Source: Alienimonas chondri
GTDB taxonomy: Bacteria; Planctomycetota; Planctomycetia; Planctomycetales; Planctomycetaceae
Direction: 5' to 3'
DNA: 64,000 bases
NCBI RefSeq assembly: GCF_013036045.1
Contig: NZ_WTPX01000001.1
Coordinates: 21,165 to 85,164 of the forward strand
In this document: positions 1-8,271 of the stretch, in pieces
Layout of the letters: the number at the start of each line of letters is the position of its first letter
How positions within the stretch are numbered: the first letter of the stretch is position 1
The notes under the pieces: model-generated
Databases searched by the model: none
Told to the model about the DNA's origin: nothing
Seen by the model: only the letters and a program-made list of their open reading frames with translations
Position numbers and translations under genes: made by a program

Positions 1-2
1 GC

Positions 3-752
3 TGGCAGCACGCCGTCGATCGGCGGTTGATCGGCCGGACGGCCCGTGTGGTGGGGAACAGTCAGGCGGTGGCGGACTTTGCGATCGAACGCGGCGCCCC
101 GGCGGACCTCCTCACCGTCATCCCCAACGGCGTGGAACCGCTGACGCCCGATCCGTCGTTTCGGGCGAATCTGCTCAGTTCGCTCCAGTTGCCGCCGGAC
201 TCCCAGCCGGTGGTGTTCGCCGGGCGCTTGGCGTCGCAGAAGCGGCCGGAAGACCTCATCTGGGCCTTTCAGTTATTGCACCAGGCGAACCCCTCGGCGG
301 TACACCTGATCGTCGGGGAAGGGCCGCTGCGGGAGCGATGCGAGCGGCAGGCGCTTCACTTCGGGCACGCCCATCGGTGTCGGTTCCTGGGACATCGGCA
401 GGACGCCGCGAAGATCATCGCCGCCGCCGACGTCCTCTGGCTCGCGAGCGAATACGAGGGTCAATCGAATACCGTGATGGAAGCGATGAGCGCCGGAGTC
501 GTGCCGATCGTCAGCGACATCCCCTCCAATCGGGAACTCGTCGCCGACGGGGAGACCGGCTTCGTGGTGAAGGTCGGCGACTCGTTGGGCTTCTGTCAGT
601 TCGCGGACCGGCTCCTCAGCGCGGGCGATCTGCGGAGCCGCATGGGGGCGGCGGCCGGAGATCGGATGCGGGAGGAGTTCTCCGTCGACGTGATGTTGGA
701 CCGATACGAGGCGCTGTACCGAGAACTTCTTGACGAAAAGGCCGGGCCCTGA
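3..752 (+). CDS. Glycosyltransferase family 4, C-terminal part (cut by window edge)
   Basis: The reading frame is open from the first bases, so the true start lies outside the window. The TTG at 27 is not a convincing start, because the upstream residues (WQHAVDRRLIGRT) continue the family pattern. What remains is the C-terminal Rossmann lobe of a GT-B enzyme: NGVEPL, then VVFAGRLASQKRPEDL, and the donor-binding EYEGQSNTVMEAMS with its E-x7-E pair. It would transfer a sugar from a nucleotide sugar to a growing glycan at the inner face of the cytoplasmic membrane. Its TGA overlaps the ATG of the asparagine synthase (TGATG), so the two are translationally coupled within a polysaccharide locus. 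The acceptor cannot be inferred. Confidence 0.9.
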   Translation, partial: WQHAVDRRLIGRTARVVGNSQAVADFAIERGAPADLLTVIPNGVEPLTPDPSFRANLLSSLQLPPDSQPVVFAGRLASQKRPEDLIWAFQLLHQANPSAVHLIVGEGPLRERCERQALHFGHAHRCRFLGHRQDAAKIIAAADVLWLASEYEGQSNTVMEAMSAGVVPIVSDIPSNRELVADGETGFVVKVGDSLGFCQFADRLLSAGDLRSRMGAAAGDRMREEFSVDVMLDRYEALYRELLDEKAGP

Positions 753-2737
753 TGTGCGGAATCGTCGGCGCCGTCTGGGAGGCCGGCGCGAAGCCGGTCA
801 CGATGCGGGAACTTCGCGCGATGACCGAGGCGCTGACGCATCGCGGCCCGGACGACGGCGACGTGTGGATCGGCGAGACGGCCTCCGGCGGCGGCGTGGC
901 GCTGGGCCACCGGCGGTTGTCGATTCTCGATCCGACGCCCTGCGGCCGGCAGCCGATGACCGACGAGGCGACCGGCTGCCGCATCGCCTTCAACGGGGAG
1001 ATCTACAACTACCGCGAGCTGCGGAAGCGGCATGCCGGCGATCGGACCTTCCGCACCGGAACCGACACCGAAGTCCTGCTGCGGCTGTTCGGAGAGCGGG
1101 GGGCCGATTGCGTCGACGAATTGCGCGGGATGTTTGGCTTCGCGGCGTTCGATCCGCGATCCGAGACGCTGCTGATCGCTCGCGATCGGCTCGGGCAGAA
1201 ACCGTTGTTCCTCAGGCGGGAGCCGGGGCGAGTGCTGTTCGCCAGCGAGTTGAAGTCGCTCCTGCAGGTGGACGGGGCGCCCCGGGAGGTCGACCCCGCG
1301 GCAGTCGATCGGTTCCTCGCTTACCAATACGTTCCCGATCCGCACTGCATCCTCCGCGGTTACGAAAAGCTGCCGCCCGGGCACAGGCTCCGCTGGCGTC
1401 GGGGGGCGGTTGAGATTCAGCGCTACTGGCGCCCGCGGTACGACGCGGGGACGCGCGACGCCTCGCCGACGGAATGGCTGGAGGAAACCCGTGAGACGCT
1501 GTCCGAGGCCGTGCGGCTTCGCCTGCGCAGCGACGTGCCGCTGGGGGCGTTCCTCTCCGGCGGCGTCGACAGCACGGTGATCTGTGCGGTCGCTCAGCGA
1601 ATCTTGAAGGAGCAGGGCGCCGGTTCGCTCAAGACGTTCAGCATCGGCTTCGCGGAGAAGCGGTACGACGAATCCGAGCACGCCCGCGTCGCCGCGGAAA
1701 CGCTGGGGACGGAGCACCGCGAGTTCCGCGTGACGCCCGATGCGCTCGCGGCGCTGCCGCGTCTCGCCTGGCACTTCGACGAGCCGTTCGGCGATTCCTC
1801 GGCAATCCCCACGCTGGCGCTGTCGGAGCACACCCGCGAGCACGTCACGGTGGCGATATCGGGCGACGGCGGGGACGAATTGTTCTGCGGCTATGAACGT
1901 TACGCGGCGGTGAGGTTGGCCGCCCGGCTGGACCGGACGGGGCCGTTCAAGTCGCTCCTGACCGCGAATCTCTGGCAGAAATTGCCTTCCGGAGTCGAGC
2001 AGAAGGGATTCATGCGGCGGGCGAAACGGTTCGTGAAGGAGCTCGGGAACCCGCCGCACGAGCGGTATCTGCGTTGGGTCGGGATCTTCGACCGGGAAAC
2101 GCGCGGCGGGCTGTACACGCCGGAGTTCCGTGTCGCGATGGGCGACGCCGACGCCGCATCGGACCTGTTGGACGCGTTTGAGGACTGCGGCTGCGGCGAG
2201 GACTCGGCGGAGGAACAGGTTCGAGCCGCGACCTGCGCCGACCTGCCCACCTATCTGGCCGGCGACATCCTCACGAAGGTCGATCGAGCCAGTATGGCGG
2301 TGGGACTGGAGGCGCGCAGTCCGTTGCTGGATCACCGCGTCGCGGAACTCGCCGCGGAGATGCCGCAGTCGATCAAGGTGAGGGGCGGTTCCGCCAAATG
2401 GCCGCTCAAAGCGACGGCCTGGTCGGACGATTTCGCTCGCCTGCCGAAAGGCTTTCTGGATCGAAAAAAGACCGGATTCGGCGTGCCGCTGGGACCGTGG
2501 TTCCGCGGCGAACTGCGACCTCTGCTCGATCGCATCCTGCTGAGCGATCGCGCCCTGGGCCGGGGATGGTTCCGCCCGGAGGCCGTCCGTCGGCTGATCG
2601 ACGATCACGCGGCCAGCCGCTGGGATCACTCTGCCCGGCTGTGGTGTTTGCTAATGTTGGAGGTCTGGTGTCGGGTGTGGATCGACGGGCCGACCGTGCC
2701 GACCGCCGGCCCGACGACGATCGAAGAACTGATGTGA
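752..2737 (+). CDS. asnB: Asparagine synthase (glutamine-hydrolysing)
   Basis: The protein starts MCGIVGAVW, giving the Cys2 nucleophile of the class II glutaminase domain (about residues 2-190). An ATP-pyrophosphatase synthetase domain follows with the PP-loop SGGVDST near residue 270. At 661 aa it is longer than E. coli AsnB (about 554) and within the range of the large AsnB paralogues found in exopolysaccharide loci. The known reaction is aspartate + glutamine + ATP to asparagine + glutamate. In such loci the paralogue may amidate a sugar acid or peptide instead, and the overlap with a glycosyltransferase supports that, but this is inference. Confidence 0.95.
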   Translation: MCGIVGAVWEAGAKPVTMRELRAMTEALTHRGPDDGDVWIGETASGGGVALGHRRLSILDPTPCGRQPMTDEATGCRIAFNGEIYNYRELRKRHAGDRTFRTGTDTEVLLRLFGERGADCVDELRGMFGFAAFDPRSETLLIARDRLGQKPLFLRREPGRVLFASELKSLLQVDGAPREVDPAAVDRFLAYQYVPDPHCILRGYEKLPPGHRLRWRRGAVEIQRYWRPRYDAGTRDASPTEWLEETRETLSEAVRLRLRSDVPLGAFLSGGVDSTVICAVAQRILKEQGAGSLKTFSIGFAEKRYDESEHARVAAETLGTEHREFRVTPDALAALPRLAWHFDEPFGDSSAIPTLALSEHTREHVTVAISGDGGDELFCGYERYAAVRLAARLDRTGPFKSLLTANLWQKLPSGVEQKGFMRRAKRFVKELGNPPHERYLRWVGIFDRETRGGLYTPEFRVAMGDADAASDLLDAFEDCGCGEDSAEEQVRAATCADLPTYLAGDILTKVDRASMAVGLEARSPLLDHRVAELAAEMPQSIKVRGGSAKWPLKATAWSDDFARLPKGFLDRKKTGFGVPLGPWFRGELRPLLDRILLSDRALGRGWFRPEAVRRLIDDHAASRWDHSARLWCLLMLEVWCRVWIDGPTVPTAGPTTIEELM

Positions 2738-2776
2738 GCGCCCCCGCGACAGCCGCGCGCCGCAACAGGGCACCCG

Positions 2777-3571
2777 TCAGTACAACGACAGACTGATGCC
2801 GGCCCCTTGCCACACGGGCTGCGGCGTCTGGCGGGAGCGGCCGAAAATCCGCACCTTCTCCGCCCGTCCCCACACCACCGGCACGCGGGGCAGAGTGGCT
2901 TCGCCGTTCGTTTGGAAGGACTCCCAGCCGGAAAACAGGCGTTCCCAAGCCTCGCGTCGCCGACTGCGGCGAATGTGGATCGGGTCGAAACCGTACCACT
3001 CCGCCGGCGGTTCGAGCGGCGCGACCGACCGGCTCTCCGCCAAGGCGGACAGCCGGTCGTGCAACTCGTCCGCCCGCCGGCGCATTTCATCCCACGGCAG
3101 CGGATTCAGGCTGGGGAAGAGCAGCCCTCGAGCCATGTGATATTCCCACGCGGGCAGCGCCGCGGCTCGCTTGCTGGGCGGAAGCGTCATGACGACCTCC
3201 GCGGACCCGCCGAGGCGATCGAAACAGGCGGCGACCCAGCCGACCAGCGTCGCCGGCGGCGTGTCGTACAGCAGATCGTTGCCGACGTCGGTGAAGCAGA
3301 CCAGCGGCGGCGGTCCCTCGGGTCGGTTCGCGTACGCCGACCAGGCGCCGCATCGCAACAGGCCCGGCAGGCTCCGCCCGAAAGTGATCGTGCGATCCGC
3401 GTAGCTGCGGCCGTGCCCGGCCGCGACCAAGACGTTCAATTCGCCTTCCAGTCCGCCCCGGAGGCAGCGGAGGATCGGTCGCAGACCCAGCGAGATGTTG
3501 CTCGCCCCGAGGAGCAGCACGGTGCGGGCCGGGGCGTCGGTCGGCTCGTCGGGACGGGTCTGGGGGGACAT
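2777..3571 (-). CDS. SGNH/GDSL-like hydrolase-fold protein
   Basis: 264 aa with no signal peptide. Three blocks fit the SGNH fold: LLLGASNISLGL near residue 20 (serine in the block I position), DVGNDLLY near residue 97 (the G-x-N-D of block III), and DPIHI near residue 196 (the D-x-x-H of block V). This would give a Ser-His-Asp hydrolase acting on an ester or acetyl group. The block I sequence is GASN rather than GDSL, so activity is uncertain. It runs convergent to asnB with a 39-bp gap and shows no strong functional link to its neighbours. Confidence 0.7.
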   Translation of the reverse strand: MSPQTRPDEPTDAPARTVLLLGASNISLGLRPILRCLRGGLEGELNVLVAAGHGRSYADRTITFGRSLPGLLRCGAWSAYANRPEGPPPLVCFTDVGNDLLYDTPPATLVGWVAACFDRLGGSAEVVMTLPPSKRAAALPAWEYHMARGLLFPSLNPLPWDEMRRRADELHDRLSALAESRSVAPLEPPAEWYGFDPIHIRRSRRREAWERLFSGWESFQTNGEATLPRVPVVWGRAEKVRIFGRSRQTPQPVWQGAGISLSLY

Positions 3572-3628
3572 CGACGTACGGGACCGCCGATCGCGCGTGG
3601 GTGCAAGGGGGTGGGCCGCGAGTCGTTG

Positions 3629-4042
3629 CTAAGCCGTCAGTTTTCGCCGACGGCGGCGGCGGTCGCGGTCGTGCATCAACTCCTCCCCGTCTTCGCTTTC
3701 GACCAACAGCCGGCCGGAGAACAGGCGGTAGAACAACAGCAGCGTGAACGCTCCGGCGATCCCCGCAGCGAATCCGACGGGGCTGATCGGCGTGATTGGT
3801 CCGTGACGGCGGCCGAGTTGTTCCAGCGTGAAGATCAGCACCCCGCAGCCGATCACGCTGCCGGCGATGCCCATCAGCGTCGTGGCGATCGCCCCGCCGG
3901 GGTCGCGGCCGGGCATCACGGCCTTCGCGCAGAGGCCGACGATCGTGCCGAAGCCCACCCACAGCAGAAACTCATGGGCGGCGGCGCTGAACACGCCGCG
4001 GAACTGGTCGAAGTCCATCAGTCGGTCCGGCGGGTCGGTCAT
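3629..4042 (-). CDS. GlsB/YeaQ/YmgE-type small membrane protein
   Basis: 137 aa. Three hydrophobic segments (about residues 22-42, 50-72 and 83-106) carry the small-residue-rich pattern of the transglycosylase-associated family: GFGTIVGLCAKAVMPG, then a glycine-rich helix and FAAGIAGAFTLLLFYRLF. The C-terminus is a basic cytoplasmic tail (HDRDRRRRRRK). Family members are stress-related inner-membrane proteins of unresolved function, and the 'transglycosylase' in the name is historical. It lies upstream of the SGNH gene on the same strand with a 57-bp gap, so co-transcription is possible. Confidence 0.75.
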   Translation of the reverse strand: MTDPPDRLMDFDQFRGVFSAAAHEFLLWVGFGTIVGLCAKAVMPGRDPGGAIATTLMGIAGSVIGCGVLIFTLEQLGRRHGPITPISPVGFAAGIAGAFTLLLFYRLFSGRLLVESEDGEELMHDRDRRRRRRKLTA

Positions 4043-4140
4043 CGGGGCGAAACTTCGGCTCGACCCGCTTCATCGACAGGAGCGGACCGCCGCGTCCGGT
4101 TCCGTTTGCGGCCCCCCGCGCGCGACGGCTTCAATCCGAC

Positions 4141-6570
4141 GTGCCCCGGTCGAACGACGCCCCCGCCGCCCGGAGCGAACCGCGGCGCCCCACCGTCGCC
4201 GTTGCGGCGGCCCTGGCCGTCGGCGTCTGCTTGGATCGGGCGCTGGCGCCCCCGATTGCCGTCGTCCTCGCGGTCGGCGGGCTGGCGATCGCGTTTTCGC
4301 TCGCGGCGCCGGCGGCTCGACGCGCGGCCGTCCTGCTGGGACTGGTCGCAGTCGGGGCGGCGCTCCATCATCTCCAGTGGTACGCCGTGCCGGAGACCGA
4401 CGTATCGAAACGTGTGGGGGAGGAAGCGATACTCGCCCGACTCACGGGCGTGCTTGCGGCCGATCCGCGGGAGTACGAAGACCCGGACCGCCCCGCGTGG
4501 GAGGATCCGCGTCGCTCGATCGCGGAGGTGCGCTGCGAATCGTTGCTTGGCGAGGAGGGGCCGGTCGTCTGTTCGGGGACGGTTCGCCTCTATGTCGAAG
4601 GGTCGCTGGCCGGGTACGGGGCGGGCGACCGGGTGCGGGTTCTGGGATGGCTGGGACCGGTCCGCGGACCGCGGAACCCCGGCGAGTGGGATCGCCGTGC
4701 CGGACTGCGGCGCCGGGGCGTGCGGGGGGAGATGTCCGCGGACGCCGGGACGGTCGAGTTGCTTTCTGAAGGCTGGAACCTCTCCGCCCCACTGGACGGG
4801 CTCCGCAAGCGGTGCGGCCGTCAAATCGAACGCCTGATGCCGGAGCGGGCCGCGGCGGCGGCGAAGGCCTTGCTATTAGGCGATCGGACGGATCTCAGCC
4901 GGGAGGACCGACGGCGGTTCGTCGCCAGCGGCACGATGCACCTGCTCGCGATCAGCGGATTGCACGTCGGCATGCTGGCGGCGTTCGCCGCGGTGCTGTG
5001 CCGGCTGATCGGGTTCGGGCCGACGCTCACCGCCGTGGCGTGCGTCGCCGTCGTCGGGGCGTTCGCGACGCTGGCGGAGTTCCGCCCCCCGGTCCTGCGG
5101 GCCGTCCTGTTCGTGCTATTGGCGGCGCTGGCGTGGTGGTCCCGCCGCACGCTTGATCTGTTCAACACGCTGTGCGCCGCCGTCGCCATCGTGCTGCTGA
5201 TCACCCCGGCATCGCTGTTCGAAGCGGGGACGCAACTGTCGTTCGTCGCTGTGGCCGGGTTGGAATGGGGGCGCCGGGTCTTTCCAACCCGTCCGCACTT
5301 CTGGCCGGCCGGACCGTATGGACTGGGAGAGCGCTTGTGGGACGGCTATCGCCTGACGGCCGGCATCGCGCTGTGGACGGGACCGCTGGTCGCCGCAAAC
5401 TTCGGCTTGGTGACGCCGATCGGCTATCTGCTGAACGTCCTGCTGCTCCCGGCGTTCGGGGTGCTGTTGGCCTGCGGATTCGTGACGCTCGGCCTGCTGA
5501 TCGTCGCTCCGTCGCTGGCCTGGGGACCGGGCGTGTCGTTCGGCGCGGGCCTGACGGCGTTGCTGTGGATCGTAGACGCCGCCGCGGCGCTCCCCGGCGG
5601 GCACGCGGCCGTGCCGCCGCCGCCGGGGTGGTGGCTGGCGGGGTGGTACGTGGGCCTGACTGCGTCGCTGCTGGTTCCGATCGCTGCGGTCCGCACGTCG
5701 ATCGGTCGCGCGGCGTTGTTTCTCGGCGGGGCCGGGTGGGCGATGGCGCTGTACCTGGCGCCGGGCGATCTGCCGCCGGGATCATTGCGGGTGACGGTTC
5801 TCGACGTCGGCCACGGTTCGGCGACGTTGATCGAACTGCCCGACGGACACACGCTGCTGTACGACTGCGGCAGTCTCTCCGGGGGCGAGCGAGCCGCCGA
5901 CGCCGTCGCCGCGGCGTTGCGCGCCCGCGGCCGGACGCGGCTTGATGAAATCGTGATCTCCCACGCGGACGCCGACCACTTCAACGGCCTCTCCGAACTC
6001 TTGGACGGGGCCGCGTGGAGCGGCGTGGCGGTCGGCGGGGTGTCCTTCGGCCCGAACTTCACGGCGTCCGGGCAGACGGACGCGGCAGTGGCGTTTGATG
6101 CTGCGAAGGACTGGCCGACCGCGGCGCTGGCACGGGGACTGACGCGCGACGCCGGCGCGGCGGTTCTCACCATTTTGCATCCGCAGCGGGAGATGAAACC
6201 CGCAGAGTCGGACAACGCACGCAGCGTCGTCCTGCTGATCGAGTTTGCCGGTCGCCGCCTCCTGCTTCCCGGCGATCTAGAGGGCGGTCCGCAGGACGAA
6301 CTGGCTGCGGATTTCATCAATCGCTTTGGCCCGGGCCTCGATCTTTTGCTCGCTCCGCACCACGGCGGAAAGCGGGCGAATCCGCAATCGCTCGCGCAGC
6401 GACTGGAACCGAAGATCGTGGCCGTCAGCGGCGCTCAGCATGCGGATGCCGAGTTCCTGCGCGGCGTCTATCCCGCCGCCGACCTGTTCCTCACCTCCGA
6501 GGTCGGCGCCGTCACCGTGACGATCACGCCGGACGGGGCGGTCAAAACGGAGTCGTTCCTCAACCGTTGA
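4141..6570 (+). CDS. comEC: ComEC/Rec2-family DNA uptake channel
   Basis: 809 aa from a GTG start. The order is an N-terminal DUF4131-like region with two helices (about 20-180), then the multi-helix Competence domain (about 220-500, containing HLLAISGLHVGMLAA), and finally a metallo-beta-lactamase-like domain from about residue 550. That last domain has VLDVGHGSATLIELPDG, SHADADHFNGL near residue 607, and LLAPHHGGK. In naturally competent bacteria ComEC forms the inner-membrane pore for single-stranded DNA, and the MBL domain is the proposed nuclease. The histidine/aspartate cluster is intact. No other competence genes are in view. Its 3' end overlaps the convergent TPR gene by 11 bp. Confidence 0.93.
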   Translation: MPRSNDAPAARSEPRRPTVAVAAALAVGVCLDRALAPPIAVVLAVGGLAIAFSLAAPAARRAAVLLGLVAVGAALHHLQWYAVPETDVSKRVGEEAILARLTGVLAADPREYEDPDRPAWEDPRRSIAEVRCESLLGEEGPVVCSGTVRLYVEGSLAGYGAGDRVRVLGWLGPVRGPRNPGEWDRRAGLRRRGVRGEMSADAGTVELLSEGWNLSAPLDGLRKRCGRQIERLMPERAAAAAKALLLGDRTDLSREDRRRFVASGTMHLLAISGLHVGMLAAFAAVLCRLIGFGPTLTAVACVAVVGAFATLAEFRPPVLRAVLFVLLAALAWWSRRTLDLFNTLCAAVAIVLLITPASLFEAGTQLSFVAVAGLEWGRRVFPTRPHFWPAGPYGLGERLWDGYRLTAGIALWTGPLVAANFGLVTPIGYLLNVLLLPAFGVLLACGFVTLGLLIVAPSLAWGPGVSFGAGLTALLWIVDAAAALPGGHAAVPPPPGWWLAGWYVGLTASLLVPIAAVRTSIGRAALFLGGAGWAMALYLAPGDLPPGSLRVTVLDVGHGSATLIELPDGHTLLYDCGSLSGGERAADAVAAALRARGRTRLDEIVISHADADHFNGLSELLDGAAWSGVAVGGVSFGPNFTASGQTDAAVAFDAAKDWPTAALARGLTRDAGAAVLTILHPQREMKPAESDNARSVVLLIEFAGRRLLLPGDLEGGPQDELAADFINRFGPGLDLLLAPHHGGKRANPQSLAQRLEPKIVAVSGAQHADAEFLRGVYPAADLFLTSEVGAVTVTITPDGAVKTESFLNR

Positions 6571-7618
6571 CCTCCGGGGCGGCCGAGCCGCCCGCCATCA
6601 GTGCCGGAGATGAGGCGGAGGAGGGCGGTTCCTCAGATTCCGGAGCGGCCGCCGCCGCTGCGGGGAGCTTGGGCGCCCGGATCAGTTCTTCATGGGCTCG
6701 AACCTGGACGATCTCCGCCCGATAGGCCGTGGCTGCGGTCTCGGCTTGTTCCCCGGCCTGTTCAAAGGCGTCGTAGGCGGCGGAGAGCGTGGTGCCTGTA
6801 GAGCCGGCGATCGCATGTTCCATCTTCGCGAGCGATCCCGGGAGATCGCCCTTCAAACACTCGCCCCAACTTGCCGCCGCGGTTTCGACGGCGGCGGACA
6901 GCTTGAGAAGCTGCAACCGATCCATGGCGCGACGGCTGGCGGAGAGTTCCGGATAGCAGCGGGCGTTGGCCTTCGCCTTGCGAGCGAGATCGGCCGTCAC
7001 GGAGGGCGACGCCAGCCGATCCAGCGAGGCCAAAGAGGCCTTCTTCTCCGCGGCGTCGGACTCGGCTCGCCGCAACCCCGCGCTGGCCTTCGGGAAGTCC
7101 GGTCGAATACGGAGGGCTTCGCGGAACGCCGCCGCCGCCGCCCGCGCGCGGCCGAGATCGAGCAACGTGTTGCCGAGATTCTGATGAGCCTCCGCGAACG
7201 ACGGGTCCAGTCGAACCGCCTCCCGGTACGCCTCCGCAGCGAGCTTGTTGCGACTGAGTTTCCGCCGCGCGATGCCGAGATTGTAGAACGCTTCGGCGAC
7301 CGTGTGATCCACGGCAATCGCCTTGAGCAGCACCTTCTCCGCCTGCTTGTACTCCTTGGTGCGATTGTGGATCGCCCCGATGTTGATCAGTGCCCGGCAG
7401 TGGGCCGGTGTGAGCCGCGTGACTTTCTCGAATAATTCGACGGCCCGCTCGAATCGCCCGGCTGCGAAGGCCGATCCGCCCGCGGCCATGTGCAACTCGA
7501 CGTCCATCGGAGCCGCGGCCGCGGCGGCCTCGTAGGTGTCGGCGGCCTCGTCTCGCCGCCCCGCCGCAGCGTGAGCCTTCGCAGCGGACGACAGCTCTGA
7601 GGCAGACGGAGCAGACAT
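6560..7618 (-). CDS. TPR-repeat protein
   Basis: 352 aa, no signal peptide or membrane segment. About five consecutive 34-residue tetratricopeptide repeats span roughly residues 5-185, for example AFYNLGIARRKLSRNKLAAEAYREAVRLDP and the following HQNLGNTLLDLGRARAA unit. A helical, alanine-rich C-terminal half follows and ends in an acidic/serine tail. TPRs mediate protein-protein contacts; the partner is unknown. It is the last gene of a possible minus-strand unit with the UvrA-like gene and the 168-aa gene. Confidence 0.85.
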   Translation of the reverse strand: MSAPSASELSSAAKAHAAAGRRDEAADTYEAAAAAAPMDVELHMAAGGSAFAAGRFERAVELFEKVTRLTPAHCRALINIGAIHNRTKEYKQAEKVLLKAIAVDHTVAEAFYNLGIARRKLSRNKLAAEAYREAVRLDPSFAEAHQNLGNTLLDLGRARAAAAAFREALRIRPDFPKASAGLRRAESDAAEKKASLASLDRLASPSVTADLARKAKANARCYPELSASRRAMDRLQLLKLSAAVETAAASWGECLKGDLPGSLAKMEHAIAGSTGTTLSAAYDAFEQAGEQAETAATAYRAEIVQVRAHEELIRAPKLPAAAAAAPESEEPPSSASSPALMAGGSAAPEVNG

Positions 7619-7723
7619 GGCGAACGTCCGATGGGAAGAATCGACGACGCCGCAGCCTAGACCTCTTCACACCCCCGCGAAAGCGGCGCAGCCCCCCGGA
7701 CTCACCCTTGGGAAGAAAAGCGG

Positions 7724-8230
7724 CTAGCGAGGCAACTTAAAGGGGGCGGACGACGCCCCGGATTCGTCCGATCCGGGGCCGGCCATCTCCGTGAGCGAGG
7801 AACCGGTGACCGCGCGCACCGCCCGTCGGCTGAGGGCTTCGAGTTCCCGCCGCCGCTCCTCAATCTCGCGGTCGACTCCCTGGTAGAACAGAACGTACGT
7901 CACGCCGGCATCGCGGAACGCCCGGACTCGCGCCGCGACGGTGCTGTCCAGACAGAAGAATGCGGTGTCCAGCCCGGACTCCCCTTCGACCAGCGGAGGA
8001 GCCGGCAGCGGCTCGCTTTCAAAATCTTCGTACTCGTCCCGCAATCCAGCGACGGCGCTGTCCACCGCGTCGGCGGGGTCCGGGCCGCCCGGGATCGCGG
8101 TGAAGGTCCAGAAGCAGGTGTCCGGCGTAATCAGCGTCAGCGTCCCGCCGTCCCGCTCCGCGGTCCATCCCTCGGGCACGGGGACGGGCGGGGCGGCGGG
8201 CAGGCCGTCGGCGGACTCGTCGGGACTCAT
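7724..8230 (-). CDS. Hypothetical protein downstream of UvrA paralogue
   Basis: 168 aa starting MSPDESADG at an ATG; the frame is open far upstream but only as antisense of the UvrA-like gene. The N-terminal half looks like an all-beta sequence (GWTAERDGGTLTLITPDTCFW) and the C-terminal part is a charged helix (DREIEERRRELEALSRRAVRAV). No signal peptide and no recognised domain. It begins 41 bp after the UvrA-like stop on the same strand, so it is probably co-transcribed. Function unknown. Confidence 0.75.
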   Translation of the reverse strand: MSPDESADGLPAAPPVPVPEGWTAERDGGTLTLITPDTCFWTFTAIPGGPDPADAVDSAVAGLRDEYEDFESEPLPAPPLVEGESGLDTAFFCLDSTVAARVRAFRDAGVTYVLFYQGVDREIEERRRELEALSRRAVRAVTGSSLTEMAGPGSDESGASSAPFKLPR

Positions 8231-8271
8231 CACGGCGGGGGAGCATTCGAATCGGGGAAGGGCGGACCATC

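Noticed and set aside
596..2629. Long minus-strand open frame antisense to asnB (677 codons)
   Set aside because: It is the shadow of a high-GC gene; it is Arg/Gln/Pro-rich with no domain and lies wholly inside asnB.
2807..4837. 676-codon plus-strand frame across the SGNH, GlsB and comEC start regions
   Set aside because: It crosses three better-supported genes and is compositionally a shadow.
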